Source: a virus. Taken from it: a stretch of DNA of 41,670 nucleotides. Both the position numbers and the translations under genes were made by a program. Where the stretch lies: the IMG/VR virus record IMGVR_UViG_3300044712_001987, positions 1-41,670 of that record. The stretch is one strand, 5' to 3'. The notes beneath the pieces are model-generated. The model did no database searches, had not been told where the DNA came from, and saw only the letters and a list, made by a program, of their open reading frames with translations. Positions 29,445 to 39,531 of the stretch are shown piece after piece (the stretch's first letter is position 1; each line of letters opens with the position of its first letter).

Positions 29445-32400
29445 ATGTCGTCACCTACGGTCATGGAAATCATCATCGCGGCAAAGGATGCGTTTTCCAG
29501 GACATTCGAAAAATTCGACCAGGATCTGAAGGAACTTGCACGCACCGGGAATACCGCCTCCGGTATCCTCGACAAGTCCTTTAAGACCCTGAACCTGCGC
29601 TCGGCCTTCGATATTGAGAAGGAAAAAGCGCAGATGATTCTCGCCTTCGAACGGATCAAAACCTCCGGCGTGGCATCGGCCACGGAAATAAAGCGGGCAC
29701 AGCAGGGGCTGAAGGAACAGCTTGCCGAGCTGGATAATAAGTTGAAGGGTAACGCGGGCGGGTTTATGTCCATGAAGGGCGCCGCTGGCGCTCTCTCCGG
29801 AGTACTCGCCGGTGTGGGGATCGGCGCCCTGGCAAAGGACGCGATTGACGCTGCGCTCAAGATGCAGAAACTTGAAACCGCATTTCGCTCCGTGTCGGGA
29901 AAAGACGCGGGCCGGGAGATGGCGTTCGTACGCGAGGAGGCGAACCGTCTCGGTCTGGATATCGGAACCGCGGCAGGTGAGTACGGCAAGCTTGCAGCCG
30001 CCTCCAAGGGCACGGCCCTGGAGGGAGAACAAACCCGTAAGATCTTTACCGCACTGTCCGAGGCATCCGCCGCCCTGGGCATGTCCGCCGATGAGGCGGG
30101 TGGAGCCCTGAACGCCATTCAGCAGATGATCAGCAAGGGGAAGGTGTCGACCGAGGAACTCCGCCAACAGCTCGGCGAGCGGCTCCCCGGCGCATTCCAG
30201 ATCGCGGCCCGGGCGATGGGTGTAACCACCGCGGAACTGGACAAGATGCTCGAACAGGGGCAGGTGACTGCCGAAGAATTTCTACCCAAGCTGGCTACCT
30301 CCCTGCACGACACCTACGGCACGGCGGCCGTTGAGGCCGCGACAAAAGGCCAGGCGGCCATCAACCGCTTTAACAACGAGATGCTTGCCTCAAAAGCCGC
30401 CGTGGGCGAATCCCTGATGCCGGCGTTCACAGACCTCCTGAAGGGGATGAAACCCATATCTGAAGGCCTTATGTGGCTGCTAGCGGGGTTCGTCAAGATT
30501 GGCCCGCTTATCGGTGGGGCTATCGATTCGATGATTGCCCTGGCACGTGCGCCTGTCGATGGGCTGGAGGCGACCAGAAAGAAGCTGGCGCAGATCGAAA
30601 CCAACTTACTTGAAACCGTTGACGCCATCGATAAGCAGTACGGCAAACAAGCCGAAAACTCGAAGAAGACCGACAAGGAACTGGCCGACGAAAAAGAGAG
30701 AAACGACAAGCGCCGGGCCGATTCCGCGAAAAAGACCGACCTGGACATGGCCAAGTCCGCCGAAGGATACGCCAAGGCGGTGGGCGATACCGACCGGCTC
30801 CTCACGGAAAAGTATGAAAAGGCCTATCAGGAACGCAAGAAAACCGTTCAACAGTACTATGACGAGCAGTTAAAAACCGTTCAGAAGGGCACGGCGGCCT
30901 ATACCCTGCTGGAAAAGACGAAAAACGAAGCCCTGCTGAAACTGGGCGAGCAGCACAAGGGGGACGCGAAACAGATCGAGCTGGACAAACTGGACTCCGC
31001 CCTTGCGGTGGCACGCGACGGGAACGAGGAGCGAAAGGCACTCATCCAGGAGCAGCTCAACCAACAGGTCATCACCGAACAGCAGGGGCAGAAACAGATC
31101 CTGGACATGGAGACTGAGGCCGCCGGGAAGCTTTACGATGCGAAAAAGAAGCGTTTCGAGCTGATAGCGGGGCTCTATGGGCAGGATTCGGAAGAGTACA
31201 AAAAAGCCATGGCGGAGATGGCGCAGGCGCATTCCGCGTTTGTCGACAAGGAATCCGCGCAGGTTCAGGCAGCAGCACAGGTGCGGCGCGACGAGCTGGA
31301 CAAATCCTCCCTCGACTATGAGCTGGAGCTGGCCAAACGCCTCAATTGGCTCAAAGACAGCGAGAGGGATGGGCTCATCACCGCCCAGCAGGCTGCCCGA
31401 GACAAGCTGGAGGCGGAGAAGAATTACCTTGCGCAGGTGGCCGAACTCAGGCGCCGGGAGCTGGCGGAAGCCGTGCCCGACACGGTCGAATACAAGCAAG
31501 CTCTGGCCGCGAAGTACCAGGCCGACCGGGAGTACGCCGAAGCAAAGCGGGCGCTGGACGACCAGATCAACGCCGAGAATATCGCGAACCAGAAACGGGG
31601 CGAGGAAGAGATACGGAAGGATTCGGAAAAATCACTCGCCGACTTCCGCGCTTTGGCACAAGGGTTTTATGCCCAGTGGGACGCGATAACGAACAGGGTT
31701 ATTGCTCTCGGCCCGAAGGTTGCCGCGGCATTCGGCGTCCCCCTTAAAGATACGGTCTTCGATACCGTCGACAAGCTGAAAACCAAGCTGGACGAGGTGG
31801 CAAAGGCCGTGCGGCAGGCGGCGGAGGCGTCACGGGATATGGGCCTGTTCTCCCATCTGCTGGGCGAGCACGCGGAGAGAGCGGAGCAGCTCACCTACCG
31901 TTACTACTCCCAGCGCCTAGAGGTAACCGAGCTTACCGAGCAGTTGAAGAAGATGGGGCTTGCCACCGAATGGCAGTTACAGTATGCGAACAACCTGGTC
32001 AAGAAGATGGACCTCCTGAACGATTCCGACCTTCAGGGAGTGCGCGGTGAGGTGGATCGCCTCACGCAATCCCTGAAGGAAGCGCAAGAGCAGGCTGATG
32101 ACACGGTGAACAGCCTACGGGACGAGCTGGACGAGATGCTGGGCAACAAGACGGCCATCGAGAACCGCGATTACGAGGCAAAGAAGGATGAACTTCTCTC
32201 CAAGCTGGCCGACGCCCAGCAGGCGGGAAACACGGCCATCACCCAGGAATACCAGGAAGCGCTCAAGCTCCTGGAGGAGATCCACAAAAAGAAGATGGCC
32301 AACATCAAGGAGGAAGCCGAGGCGGCAAAAAAAGCCGCGCTCGAATCCTCCACGTCTTCACCCACCGCAATCCCCGGTTTCGCGGGTGGCGGCCGGTTCC

Positions 32401-32789
32401 CGGGGCCTGACAGCCCGGTGGACAACCTGATCGTAAAGGTGCGCTCCGGCGAGTGGGGCATAAGGAACGAAGCCGTTCGATTCTGGGAGGGCAACATCGG
32501 TCGGGGATTTATGGCCGGTATCAACGATCCGCTCTCGGCCGCCGGCCGCCAGATCTGGGAGCGGCTGCGGGCAAAGGCTACTGCCTGGAAGGACTACCTC
32601 TACATCCCCACGCCCAGAGTAAATTTCGCGACAGGCGGGGCGTTCTCCGATGCCGCCGAGTTCCAGGGGCAAGCGACGGACGGGAGGGTAACGCAGATCA
32701 TCAATATCTACCCCCAGCGTCTCGATGAAGCCACATTCCGCCGCGAAGTACTGCCTCACATGGAAAAGGTAACGAGGCTGAAGAAATGA
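29445..32789 (+). CDS. Tape measure protein
   Basis: At 1,114 aa this is the longest protein of the element; it sets tail length. After a helical N-terminus comes the tape-measure core (about 130-310: KMQKLETAFRSVSG, SAALGMSADEAGGALNAIQQ, GKVSTEELRQQLGERLPGAF, QVTAEEFLPKLA), a hydrophobic segment (about 345-360) and long charged coiled coils rich in K/E/A/Q. A Gly-rich C-terminal region (IPGFAGGGRFPGPDSPVDN) is typical of the tip-proximal end. GGAG lies 6 nt before the ATG. It overlaps the next gene in ATGA. Confidence 0.93.
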   Translation: MSSPTVMEIIIAAKDAFSRTFEKFDQDLKELARTGNTASGILDKSFKTLNLRSAFDIEKEKAQMILAFERIKTSGVASATEIKRAQQGLKEQLAELDNKLKGNAGGFMSMKGAAGALSGVLAGVGIGALAKDAIDAALKMQKLETAFRSVSGKDAGREMAFVREEANRLGLDIGTAAGEYGKLAAASKGTALEGEQTRKIFTALSEASAALGMSADEAGGALNAIQQMISKGKVSTEELRQQLGERLPGAFQIAARAMGVTTAELDKMLEQGQVTAEEFLPKLATSLHDTYGTAAVEAATKGQAAINRFNNEMLASKAAVGESLMPAFTDLLKGMKPISEGLMWLLAGFVKIGPLIGGAIDSMIALARAPVDGLEATRKKLAQIETNLLETVDAIDKQYGKQAENSKKTDKELADEKERNDKRRADSAKKTDLDMAKSAEGYAKAVGDTDRLLTEKYEKAYQERKKTVQQYYDEQLKTVQKGTAAYTLLEKTKNEALLKLGEQHKGDAKQIELDKLDSALAVARDGNEERKALIQEQLNQQVITEQQGQKQILDMETEAAGKLYDAKKKRFELIAGLYGQDSEEYKKAMAEMAQAHSAFVDKESAQVQAAAQVRRDELDKSSLDYELELAKRLNWLKDSERDGLITAQQAARDKLEAEKNYLAQVAELRRRELAEAVPDTVEYKQALAAKYQADREYAEAKRALDDQINAENIANQKRGEEEIRKDSEKSLADFRALAQGFYAQWDAITNRVIALGPKVAAAFGVPLKDTVFDTVDKLKTKLDEVAKAVRQAAEASRDMGLFSHLLGEHAERAEQLTYRYYSQRLEVTELTEQLKKMGLATEWQLQYANNLVKKMDLLNDSDLQGVRGEVDRLTQSLKEAQEQADDTVNSLRDELDEMLGNKTAIENRDYEAKKDELLSKLADAQQAGNTAITQEYQEALKLLEEIHKKKMANIKEEAEAAKKAALESSTSSPTAIPGFAGGGRFPGPDSPVDNLIVKVRSGEWGIRNEAVRFWEGNIGRGFMAGINDPLSAAGRQIWERLRAKATAWKDYLYIPTPRVNFATGGAFSDAAEFQGQATDGRVTQIINIYPQRLDEATFRREVLPHMEKVTRLKK

Positions 32790-35700
32790 GCATTCAACGC
32801 ATCCTCGCAAACAACCGAAACGCAGTCACCACGGCCGTCCTTACGGCCTCCGCCGTTAAACCGGCGGCCGCGGTGTTCCCCGGCAAAGCCGTGCGCCGGG
32901 GCTCCGGTTCCGTCCGTCTGGCGGGCTCGTACACCGGGCACGATGATGCTTCCTTCGAGGTCCGCGTCACCTCCGACCTGGGCTCCGGGCGGATATCGTC
33001 TCCGGTGTTCTCCGGAGTGGGCAGCGGCAGAATGGTGGATGTATCGGCCGCCGATGTCCCGGCCCAGCCCATTGAGGTGGAACTGGTGAACCTGGGCACC
33101 GCCTCCCGGTCCGCGTACCTGGATTTCTACGGCGTGCAGCTGGTCGCAAAGAATGCGGGCGAGCCGGGGAATTCAGTCAACCTGTTCGTTCGTGAGCAGC
33201 TGACAGCGGCTGCATCGCAATTCTCCCTCCTCGTAGACATCGAGGCAGGCGAGGACACGTTTACCGGTGAGGAATGGGAATGGACCGGCATCACCCGGAC
33301 GCTTTTCGGAGACGGGACCCTGCCGGAGGACTGCCCCCGCATCCGCATCCAGGGTGACCCGACGGTCTACCGCCAGTACCGGGAGTACACCTCCGACGGC
33401 TGGGTCTACCACCTGACACCCTCGCCGACGGCAAAACTGGCGGCAGGATCTAAAATATCCGTCGTTACCGGCAGCCGCACCGTGACCGTATCGGATGGAA
33501 CTATAACGGAGATTTATCCCGGCATCGTCACCCTGTACGACCTGCTCTCGGCGCTCCGGAGCCGGTCTAACCTCATCACCGTACAGGGGGTAGTTTCCAA
33601 GAACCTGGCGCCCGGCGGCATGGCTGCGCTGGATCTGCCGCTCAGGACGGCGGCAAAGGCCAACCCACCCGCCATCAGTGGCGGCTGGTACGAGCTGAAG
33701 GACTTCCCGGACTCGCTGGAGGTAAAACCGGCGGCTCCGACCGAAATCGTCTCCCTGGAATACAAGGGTGAGAGCCTGTGGAGCGTGAAGGGGACCGTTT
33801 CCGGGAATCTCCCCGACGCCCGAACCGGCGTGCCATACAGCGAGGCGTTGAGCCCGGTCGGCTTCACCCTCCCGGCCCCACCGGTTACACAGTCGACATC
33901 GAGCCTGGCGAAGCAGACCGGAGTGGCGCGGATCATGGCCATCGAATACCAGTCCCGCGATGACGAGGCAGGGGAAACCGAACCGCCGGTTATCATATCG
34001 GCCAGCAAGTTGGGCGCGAACGCGGCCGCGAAGATGATAACCGCAACCTATACAAAGAACCGCCGGTCCGCGAACTGCGAGGTGGGAGAGGTCCCGGTGA
34101 CTTTTTCCAGCTACTGTCTGGGGCTGGCCGAGGGAGGTGATGTTATGGCTTTGGATCCGGCGTATGCAAGCCGGTTGACCGCGCTCTACCAGTGGCGGCA
34201 CGCTTTTATCGATGCGAATACAATTTTGCCGGGTGAAGAGCCGTTGAATGCCCGATTCAAGCTGGAGTTCACCAGGGTATACCTCAACGACACGCGTAAA
34301 ATCACTTGGTATTTCGACACATATGCCGCTGCGTATGCGGCCTATGAACAACAGCTGGCGGACGGCCGTAACGTAGGAGTCGGTCCCGTTGTGAATGAGT
34401 CAACGGGCGGACCCGGCGCACGTAATTACCTGGGCGCCGGTACGGACATTGCCTGGATGGAGCGGTGTTTCAGCGTGCTGCTCAGGTCGCTGGAAAATAT
34501 CTATACCTTTCCGACCGCACTGACCATGTGGGATGCCCTGAAAGGCGAGGTATTAAGTGACCTGAATGTACTGCAGTCTTCTGCTTTGGACGATGTCGAA
34601 ACAGCTCAAGACGCATTCCTCACCCGCTACAACTCAGAGATCGACCTCATCTACCTATCTGCCGGTATCGTGCCGGGAAAAACTGACGGCGTCGGCACGA
34701 GTGCTGGGTGTTGGCGCGACATGGACTCGGCGTATTACTGGGCGTTGTCTGACGGCTATGCCCCGGCGTTTACGGATGCGGTCTATTACAGCACGACGTT
34801 TGACGGAGAGAATACGCAGGAGTTTGCCTTTGTTATTTCCTGCAAATGCCCGGACCAGCTGAAAGAAGGCGACAGGCTAAGCATATCGATTGCCGGGGCC
34901 TCCGGAGGCGGGAACGGCAGCGCCTCGGCGAGCATCATCATCCCCATTATCGCCGGTAGCGCACGCTTCCTTTCCGGCGGAGTCGCCGGCGACGACACCC
35001 TGACATGGGATGTGCGCGGAGGGGCCACCTCCTTTCCGCAGTTCGCCATGGCGGCCTCTCCGGTCCGCTTCGAAGCGGACGGGCTGGCGTTCTCCCTGAT
35101 GAACGGAGGGATCCCGTTCGCATTGGGGGATAAGTTCAGTTTCTCCGTGGAGGGCGGCTCGTTTGCCTGGAGGAAGAACGGCGGAGCCTGGAATTCGGAT
35201 CTGCCCCTGCAGAGCACCCTGCTTTCCGACGGGCTCACCGCCGTATTCACTCCGGGCGCATACCCGTCATTTGCCGTGGGAGATCATTTCCGCTTCGATG
35301 CGCGGCAACCCAATTCCCCGGCAAACATCGCGGTACCGACTCCCGAGCAGTGGAGATGGGATTCCGCCTCGGCAGTCCTGATTATGGATTTCGGAGCGGA
35401 TACCGACATCGACAGCCTGGCTTTTGCCCGGCACGACCTGCCCTCGTCCGCGACCATCACCGTGCAAACGAGCGACGATGGTGTCTCCTGGGCGGCCCTG
35501 GCGACCCTCTCCGCCGCTAACCCGGTTATAGCCTGGATTGCACCGGAGATGGTCACCACCCGATACCTGCGCTGCTCCATCAATGCGGCAGGGGCTATCG
35601 GTTGGCTGTTCGCCGGACAGGCTCTCACCACCGAACTGGCCCCCGAGACCATCACCCTGCGGAAGCACTACGACCTGACCCACGGTCCGCGCGAGGGAGC

Positions 35701-35977
35701 GGTCTATGGCGGGAAGGGTTCGGCGGGCCTGATAGAGTGGCGCAATTTTATCAGTAAAGCCGAGTTGGACGCCCATGTAACGGCCATTGAATATTGCAAA
35801 CAGAACGGCAATCTGCCGCTGGTGGTGATCCCCCACCACCTGCACCCGGCCGAGGCGATGCTGGTGACGGTGGAGACGGATTCTGTCGAGATTGTCGACG
35901 AATTGCAGTTTCATCCGAATGATTCGACGCAGCGAATACTGTCCCTGTCGCTGCCGCTGGCGGCGGTGCTGCAATGA
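32786..35977 (+). CDS. Large tail/tip protein with discoidin-like region
   Basis: The 1,063-aa product is beta-rich throughout and follows the tape measure, where distal tail or baseplate-wall proteins lie. Residues about 85-260 carry tail-protein features (VQLVAKNAGEPGNSVNLFVR). A region near 880-960 (WRWDSASAVLIMDFGADTDI, then DLPSSATITVQTSDDGVSW) looks like an F5/8 type C (discoidin) fold that could bind sugars. I cannot assign a named family over the full length. A host-recognition or tip role is inferred from position and the carbohydrate-binding-like domain. Confidence 0.7.
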   Translation: MSIQRILANNRNAVTTAVLTASAVKPAAAVFPGKAVRRGSGSVRLAGSYTGHDDASFEVRVTSDLGSGRISSPVFSGVGSGRMVDVSAADVPAQPIEVELVNLGTASRSAYLDFYGVQLVAKNAGEPGNSVNLFVREQLTAAASQFSLLVDIEAGEDTFTGEEWEWTGITRTLFGDGTLPEDCPRIRIQGDPTVYRQYREYTSDGWVYHLTPSPTAKLAAGSKISVVTGSRTVTVSDGTITEIYPGIVTLYDLLSALRSRSNLITVQGVVSKNLAPGGMAALDLPLRTAAKANPPAISGGWYELKDFPDSLEVKPAAPTEIVSLEYKGESLWSVKGTVSGNLPDARTGVPYSEALSPVGFTLPAPPVTQSTSSLAKQTGVARIMAIEYQSRDDEAGETEPPVIISASKLGANAAAKMITATYTKNRRSANCEVGEVPVTFSSYCLGLAEGGDVMALDPAYASRLTALYQWRHAFIDANTILPGEEPLNARFKLEFTRVYLNDTRKITWYFDTYAAAYAAYEQQLADGRNVGVGPVVNESTGGPGARNYLGAGTDIAWMERCFSVLLRSLENIYTFPTALTMWDALKGEVLSDLNVLQSSALDDVETAQDAFLTRYNSEIDLIYLSAGIVPGKTDGVGTSAGCWRDMDSAYYWALSDGYAPAFTDAVYYSTTFDGENTQEFAFVISCKCPDQLKEGDRLSISIAGASGGGNGSASASIIIPIIAGSARFLSGGVAGDDTLTWDVRGGATSFPQFAMAASPVRFEADGLAFSLMNGGIPFALGDKFSFSVEGGSFAWRKNGGAWNSDLPLQSTLLSDGLTAVFTPGAYPSFAVGDHFRFDARQPNSPANIAVPTPEQWRWDSASAVLIMDFGADTDIDSLAFARHDLPSSATITVQTSDDGVSWAALATLSAANPVIAWIAPEMVTTRYLRCSINAAGAIGWLFAGQALTTELAPETITLRKHYDLTHGPREGAVYGGKGSAGLIEWRNFISKAELDAHVTAIEYCKQNGNLPLVVIPHHLHPAEAMLVTVETDSVEIVDELQFHPNDSTQRILSLSLPLAAVLQ

Positions 35978-36309
35978 TTCTGCTCGCTCGCCTCGATACT
36001 GACCCGCCTATCTCATTCTATCGGGACGCTCGGGCGGTCTCTTTTGCGTCAGGTGCCCCCTACCGGAGGCTGGTAATCGTGGGCGCCATCAGACGGCCGC
36101 TCCAGGTGGGAGGCGGTTCGGAGAACGCCAACTGCTCCATCACCTTGGACAACGGCGATGGTCGATTGACCGCGCTTTTCGCCATTCCGCCCTTCCGGCG
36201 GCGGTCGGTGATAGAGGATGTATCGACCGGAACGGCCGTCAGGCTCTTCACCGGCACGGTGACCAGGGTGACCCTGGGGCCGGAAATAACCCTGCAACTG
36301 GAGGCATAG
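35974..36309 (+). CDS. Small tail protein, unknown function
   Basis: The 111-aa product is mostly beta (RLVIVGAIRRPLQVGGGSEN, ANCSITLDNGDGRLTALFAI, FTGTVTRVTLGPEITLQLEA). The middle is reminiscent of baseplate or hub proteins that start with a domain binding the tail tube. ATGA coupling to the gene before; the next starts 1 bp later. Confidence 0.6.
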   Translation: MILLARLDTDPPISFYRDARAVSFASGAPYRRLVIVGAIRRPLQVGGGSENANCSITLDNGDGRLTALFAIPPFRRRSVIEDVSTGTAVRLFTGTVTRVTLGPEITLQLEA

Positions 36310-36310
36310 C

Positions 36311-36925
36311 ATGGCAATTGTGACAGCATGGAAATATGGCGATGACGGGCTGTTCGGCTTAACCCTTGGGGCAACCGATAGACTGGCGTTTTCCGGTGGT
36401 GGAGAGGCCCTCCCGTCACCAATGAGCGTGGATGCCTGGAACCCGCGAACGGTAGTAGTCGATTCTGTGTTGGCGTTCCTCAACTCGGCGCGCAACTGCC
36501 GCTACGTGAGCCCGACGCAGGTGTCCCTTGAGGAGGCGGCCGCCGTGGCGCTCGCACCCGCAAACGTGGCCCAGTCGGACTGCCAGGTCAAGGTGGAATG
36601 GAAAGACGACGCGGTCAATACGGCGCTGTCCAACTGCAAGTTCTACGCGTACAACGGGGTAACGGCGTCTGAAGCGCCTGCCGGGTGCACGGTTGTGGCC
36701 TTCGAGCGCACGGCGGACGCTATCCGCAAGAACCGCATCGGCGGCGACACGACCGGAAAGGCATGGGATGCTGCCTACGGCTGCGGCGGTAACGGAAACG
36801 CCCTATCCCTTGCGGACCAGGCATCGTCGGCCGACCATGCGTTTTACCTCGGCATCAGTCTGAAGCCGACCACCTACGGCCAGAACAGCGGCATCAAGTT
36901 CAGGGTGGAATTCGATGTTGCTTGA
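36311..36925 (+). CDS. Tail protein, unknown function
   Basis: The 204-aa beta-rich product has four or more cysteines (RNCRYVS, SDCQVKVEW, SNCKFYAYNG, AAYGCGGNGN) and ends in a strand pattern typical of virion proteins (GIKFRVEFDVA). GGAGG precedes the ATG. It overlaps the next gene. No family recognised; a structural role is likely from its place in the tail operon. Confidence 0.6.
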   Translation: MAIVTAWKYGDDGLFGLTLGATDRLAFSGGGEALPSPMSVDAWNPRTVVVDSVLAFLNSARNCRYVSPTQVSLEEAAAVALAPANVAQSDCQVKVEWKDDAVNTALSNCKFYAYNGVTASEAPAGCTVVAFERTADAIRKNRIGGDTTGKAWDAAYGCGGNGNALSLADQASSADHAFYLGISLKPTTYGQNSGIKFRVEFDVA

Positions 36926-37226
36926 TTTCGGTCCGCTCACCATCACTGACGCCGACGGTGTGACACATTTCGGCAAACGTCCGTCGTTGCTGAAACGACC
37001 GTTTCGACAGGTACGCCTGGCGGTAGAAAACGGCAGTATCGGCTGCAAATGGCCGGACGGTCTCGTTCCGGCCGAGTTTTACGCGGCTGTTAATGTCAGT
37101 CTTGACCCGTGCGGCCAGGCGGATTGTGCCGTCAGGTACCGTCTGGTCGCGCTGATGCCCGATGGACGTAGGTGGAGCAACCTGTATGACCTGACGGGCA
37201 ACCTGATTTCCGAGGGCTGGATGTAA
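36915..37226 (+). CDS. Small tail protein, unknown function
   Basis: The 103-aa product is beta-rich with a WPDGL turn and an ending of the form YDLTGNLISEGWM. It overlaps the genes on both sides (11 bp and 1 bp). Its position among tail-tip genes suggests a structural or assembly role; no homologue is recognised. Confidence 0.55.
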   Translation: MLLDFGPLTITDADGVTHFGKRPSLLKRPFRQVRLAVENGSIGCKWPDGLVPAEFYAAVNVSLDPCGQADCAVRYRLVALMPDGRRWSNLYDLTGNLISEGWM

Positions 37227-38083
37227 TGGCTGAGACCGAGAGTAACGGATATGTTTCCGGGCTTGACGGGGCGGCGCTGGAAGGTGTGTTTACCGGGGCC
37301 GCCGGTAGCGCGGCGCAGGTTCTGGCGTGGGGAAAAGGTTCCGCATCGGCCGGGATATCCGCCCTGCTTGCGGGCAGGATGACCTGCGGCAACGACCGGC
37401 CCGGCCTGATATCAGGACGACCGGAAACATCCCTCTCGGCGTTGGCTCTGGCTGCCGTGAATACATCCGTGTCAGCTATGTTCATAGGCGGCGAGCCCGA
37501 CACATTCGGGCTCGCCATACCACTATCCGATCCCGTTCCGCTCAGGTCGTCAACGGTCTGGGGGCAGTTCGTCTCTCCGGTCCCGCTGCCGGTGGGCTAC
37601 GGACGGATTACTATCACCCCCATCCCCTACGACAACACCGGCAGGGTGTTCTTTTTATTGGACCATGCAATTCAGGCGGTGGACGGGCTCACGCGGGATG
37701 ATGTGACTGATAGCCAGTTCAGCTGGGAGAACACAACCGACGGCGAAGGGCACGCTATATCCCTTTTGCGGCTGGCTACTCCCGCCATGACGAATGAAAT
37801 AATGGCTGTCAGTCTACGCGGTCGGATGCACCCGGATACCGGCGAGTTGCTCGAAAGCCCCGCCGATATCATATGGGACCTGCTGGGGAATATTTGCGGC
37901 TTACCGGTGAATTACAGCGACTTGGACGCCTTCCGTTCCCAATGCCGGGATATAGGCATAAAACTGAGTGGCCTGCTGGAGAGCGCCACCGTAACCATTC
38001 GCGCGCAGGTCGATGAAATCATGGCGAGTTGCGGCGGCGTATGGAGCGGCGGCATGCCGGGCATAGCGAGGGTGTATCCCTGA
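37226..38083 (+). CDS. Tail hub-like protein, N-terminal part, with ESNGY domain
   Basis: The 285-aa protein has a Gly/Ala/Ser-rich N-terminal module (1-95: ESNGYVSGLDGAALEGVF ... SGRPETSLSALALAA) shared with the next gene. The remainder resembles the first half of a siphovirus hub protein (GYGRITITPIPYDNTGRVFF, LESPADIIWDLLGNICGLPV, TIRAQVDEIMASCGG). It ends abruptly after that helix, where hub proteins normally go on. The likely continuation is the next gene, so the pair seems to be one hub split by a second copy of the N-terminal module. Confidence 0.7.
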   Translation: MAETESNGYVSGLDGAALEGVFTGAAGSAAQVLAWGKGSASAGISALLAGRMTCGNDRPGLISGRPETSLSALALAAVNTSVSAMFIGGEPDTFGLAIPLSDPVPLRSSTVWGQFVSPVPLPVGYGRITITPIPYDNTGRVFFLLDHAIQAVDGLTRDDVTDSQFSWENTTDGEGHAISLLRLATPAMTNEIMAVSLRGRMHPDTGELLESPADIIWDLLGNICGLPVNYSDLDAFRSQCRDIGIKLSGLLESATVTIRAQVDEIMASCGGVWSGGMPGIARVYP

Positions 38084-39075
38084 TGGATTTTACCGAGAGC
38101 AACGGATATATTTCCGGTTTCCAGGAGAGTACACTCCCGGCCGTCTTTAGCGGCTCCGAAGGCACAACCGCCGGTGCTCTGGTCTCGGGGTTTGCCTCCG
38201 GCATATCGGTACAGCACGGCGGATTCCTGCGTGCGGTCGAGTTGGTGACGGGCGAGCAAAGCGCCCATGTCTCCGGCCTGCCGGAGACATCCATTGACGC
38301 CATGCTGCAGGCGGCAACTGCCTGCACCGCCGCCGGTCTGCTCATCGCCGAAGATCCACCCATTGAACCGTCATACGGCGATTTCACCATCAGGAACATG
38401 ACGGATCTGGAGATTCCCGCATCGAGCGATGATATCTACACCACCCTCAGCATCCGCTATGACTACGACTGGTCAAAAAGGGAATTCCGCAAGGCGCTGC
38501 TTCTGGAAGCCCCTTCACAGATAAAAGTATTCGGACGCGTGCCGTACACGCTGGAAGCAAAATGGCTGAAATCCCCACGGCAGGCCTATCTGCTCGGAGA
38601 GAGGATGCTCGGGTATCTGTCCCGGCCTCGCTGGGGCGTTCCTTTCACGACAGGCATTGATGCCGCGGCTATTCCTCCCGGCGTGTGGGCGCCGGTCAAT
38701 CATCCTCATGTCCCGGCATCGGGTCGGATGCTGGTCTTGAACAGCGAACTGGACCCTTCATCCGCGTCGGTACGACTGACCGTCGAGGCGATAGTCGGTG
38801 CCGTGCCGGAAATCGTGCTGGCGAAACTCTCGGAAGCCTATGCCCCGCAACTGCCCGACGGGATTAGCGTCACCTATATCTCAGGCCATGCGATTTTTGC
38901 CATTATGGATGAGGATGGGAAGCCGATTATCGGCGCAAAGGTCACCCTCGACGGAGGTCTTACCCTGCCGACGGATACTTCCGGCAAGGTATCGTTCCAG
39001 ACCGGGAGAGGCGTTCATCACCTCAAAATCGAGGCGACCGGATACGTTACGCAGGAATTGGATGTGACAATATGA
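38083..39075 (+). CDS. Tail hub-like protein, C-terminal part, with ESNGY domain
   Basis: Start at the ATG overlapping the previous stop (TGATG); 330 aa. Residues 1-92 repeat the module of the previous gene (ESNGYISGFQESTLPAVF ... SGLPETSIDAMLQAA). Then comes a hub C-terminal-like part (YTTLSIRYDYDWSKREFRK, EAKWLKSPRQAYLLGERML, RWGVPFTTGIDAAAIPPG). At the end (about 255-330) is a carboxypeptidase-regulatory-like Ig domain (GKPIIGAKVTLDGGLTLPTD, HHLKIEATGYVTQELDV). The order suggests this completes the hub begun in the previous gene. Confidence 0.7.
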   Translation: MDFTESNGYISGFQESTLPAVFSGSEGTTAGALVSGFASGISVQHGGFLRAVELVTGEQSAHVSGLPETSIDAMLQAATACTAAGLLIAEDPPIEPSYGDFTIRNMTDLEIPASSDDIYTTLSIRYDYDWSKREFRKALLLEAPSQIKVFGRVPYTLEAKWLKSPRQAYLLGERMLGYLSRPRWGVPFTTGIDAAAIPPGVWAPVNHPHVPASGRMLVLNSELDPSSASVRLTVEAIVGAVPEIVLAKLSEAYAPQLPDGISVTYISGHAIFAIMDEDGKPIIGAKVTLDGGLTLPTDTSGKVSFQTGRGVHHLKIEATGYVTQELDVTI

Positions 39076-39530
39076 AACTGAAGAAGATCATTATTGCCGG
39101 CGCGAAGGCTGCGTTCGGCATACGGATGGTGAAGGATACGGCGGCTGTTGTGTGTACCCCGAAAGTCACCGGACTGTTTCTCCTGGATGACGACCTGGAA
39201 TGGACTGTCACTGAAACAGAAATCGTGCTGACTCCCGGCCTCACTCTGCCCTCGTTTATCCCGATACGGTTGCTCGGCGAAACTTGCGGGGCGGAGGTTC
39301 AGTGGGAGACCTCGTGGGAGGCCAGCTATCACTATGGCCACACGCCGTTATTTTGGGGGTCTGGGCCAGTCGGTGTAGTGGGGTGGCAGATGGAGTTTCC
39401 CTGGGAGGTGTCCTATTATCTGGGCGCGGCAGTCGCCTTCCGGATATGCTCCGGAGTGTTGACTGTCACGGCCAGTTGCGGCGGGGTTACATACGGGCCG
39501 GTGACGATCAGGATCGTGTACGGAGAGTAA
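39072..39530 (+). CDS. Tail-tip protein, unknown function
   Basis: The 152-aa beta-rich protein contains repeated aromatic stretches (QWETSWEASYHYG, QMEFPWEVSYYLG), which read like two copies of a WE-S-YY strand pair. The first 20 residues are basic. ATGA coupling to the hub-like gene. It lies where a receptor-binding or fibre gene is expected. No family recognised. Confidence 0.55.
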   Translation: MKLKKIIIAGAKAAFGIRMVKDTAAVVCTPKVTGLFLLDDDLEWTVTETEIVLTPGLTLPSFIPIRLLGETCGAEVQWETSWEASYHYGHTPLFWGSGPVGVVGWQMEFPWEVSYYLGAAVAFRICSGVLTVTASCGGVTYGPVTIRIVYGE

Positions 39531-39531
39531 C

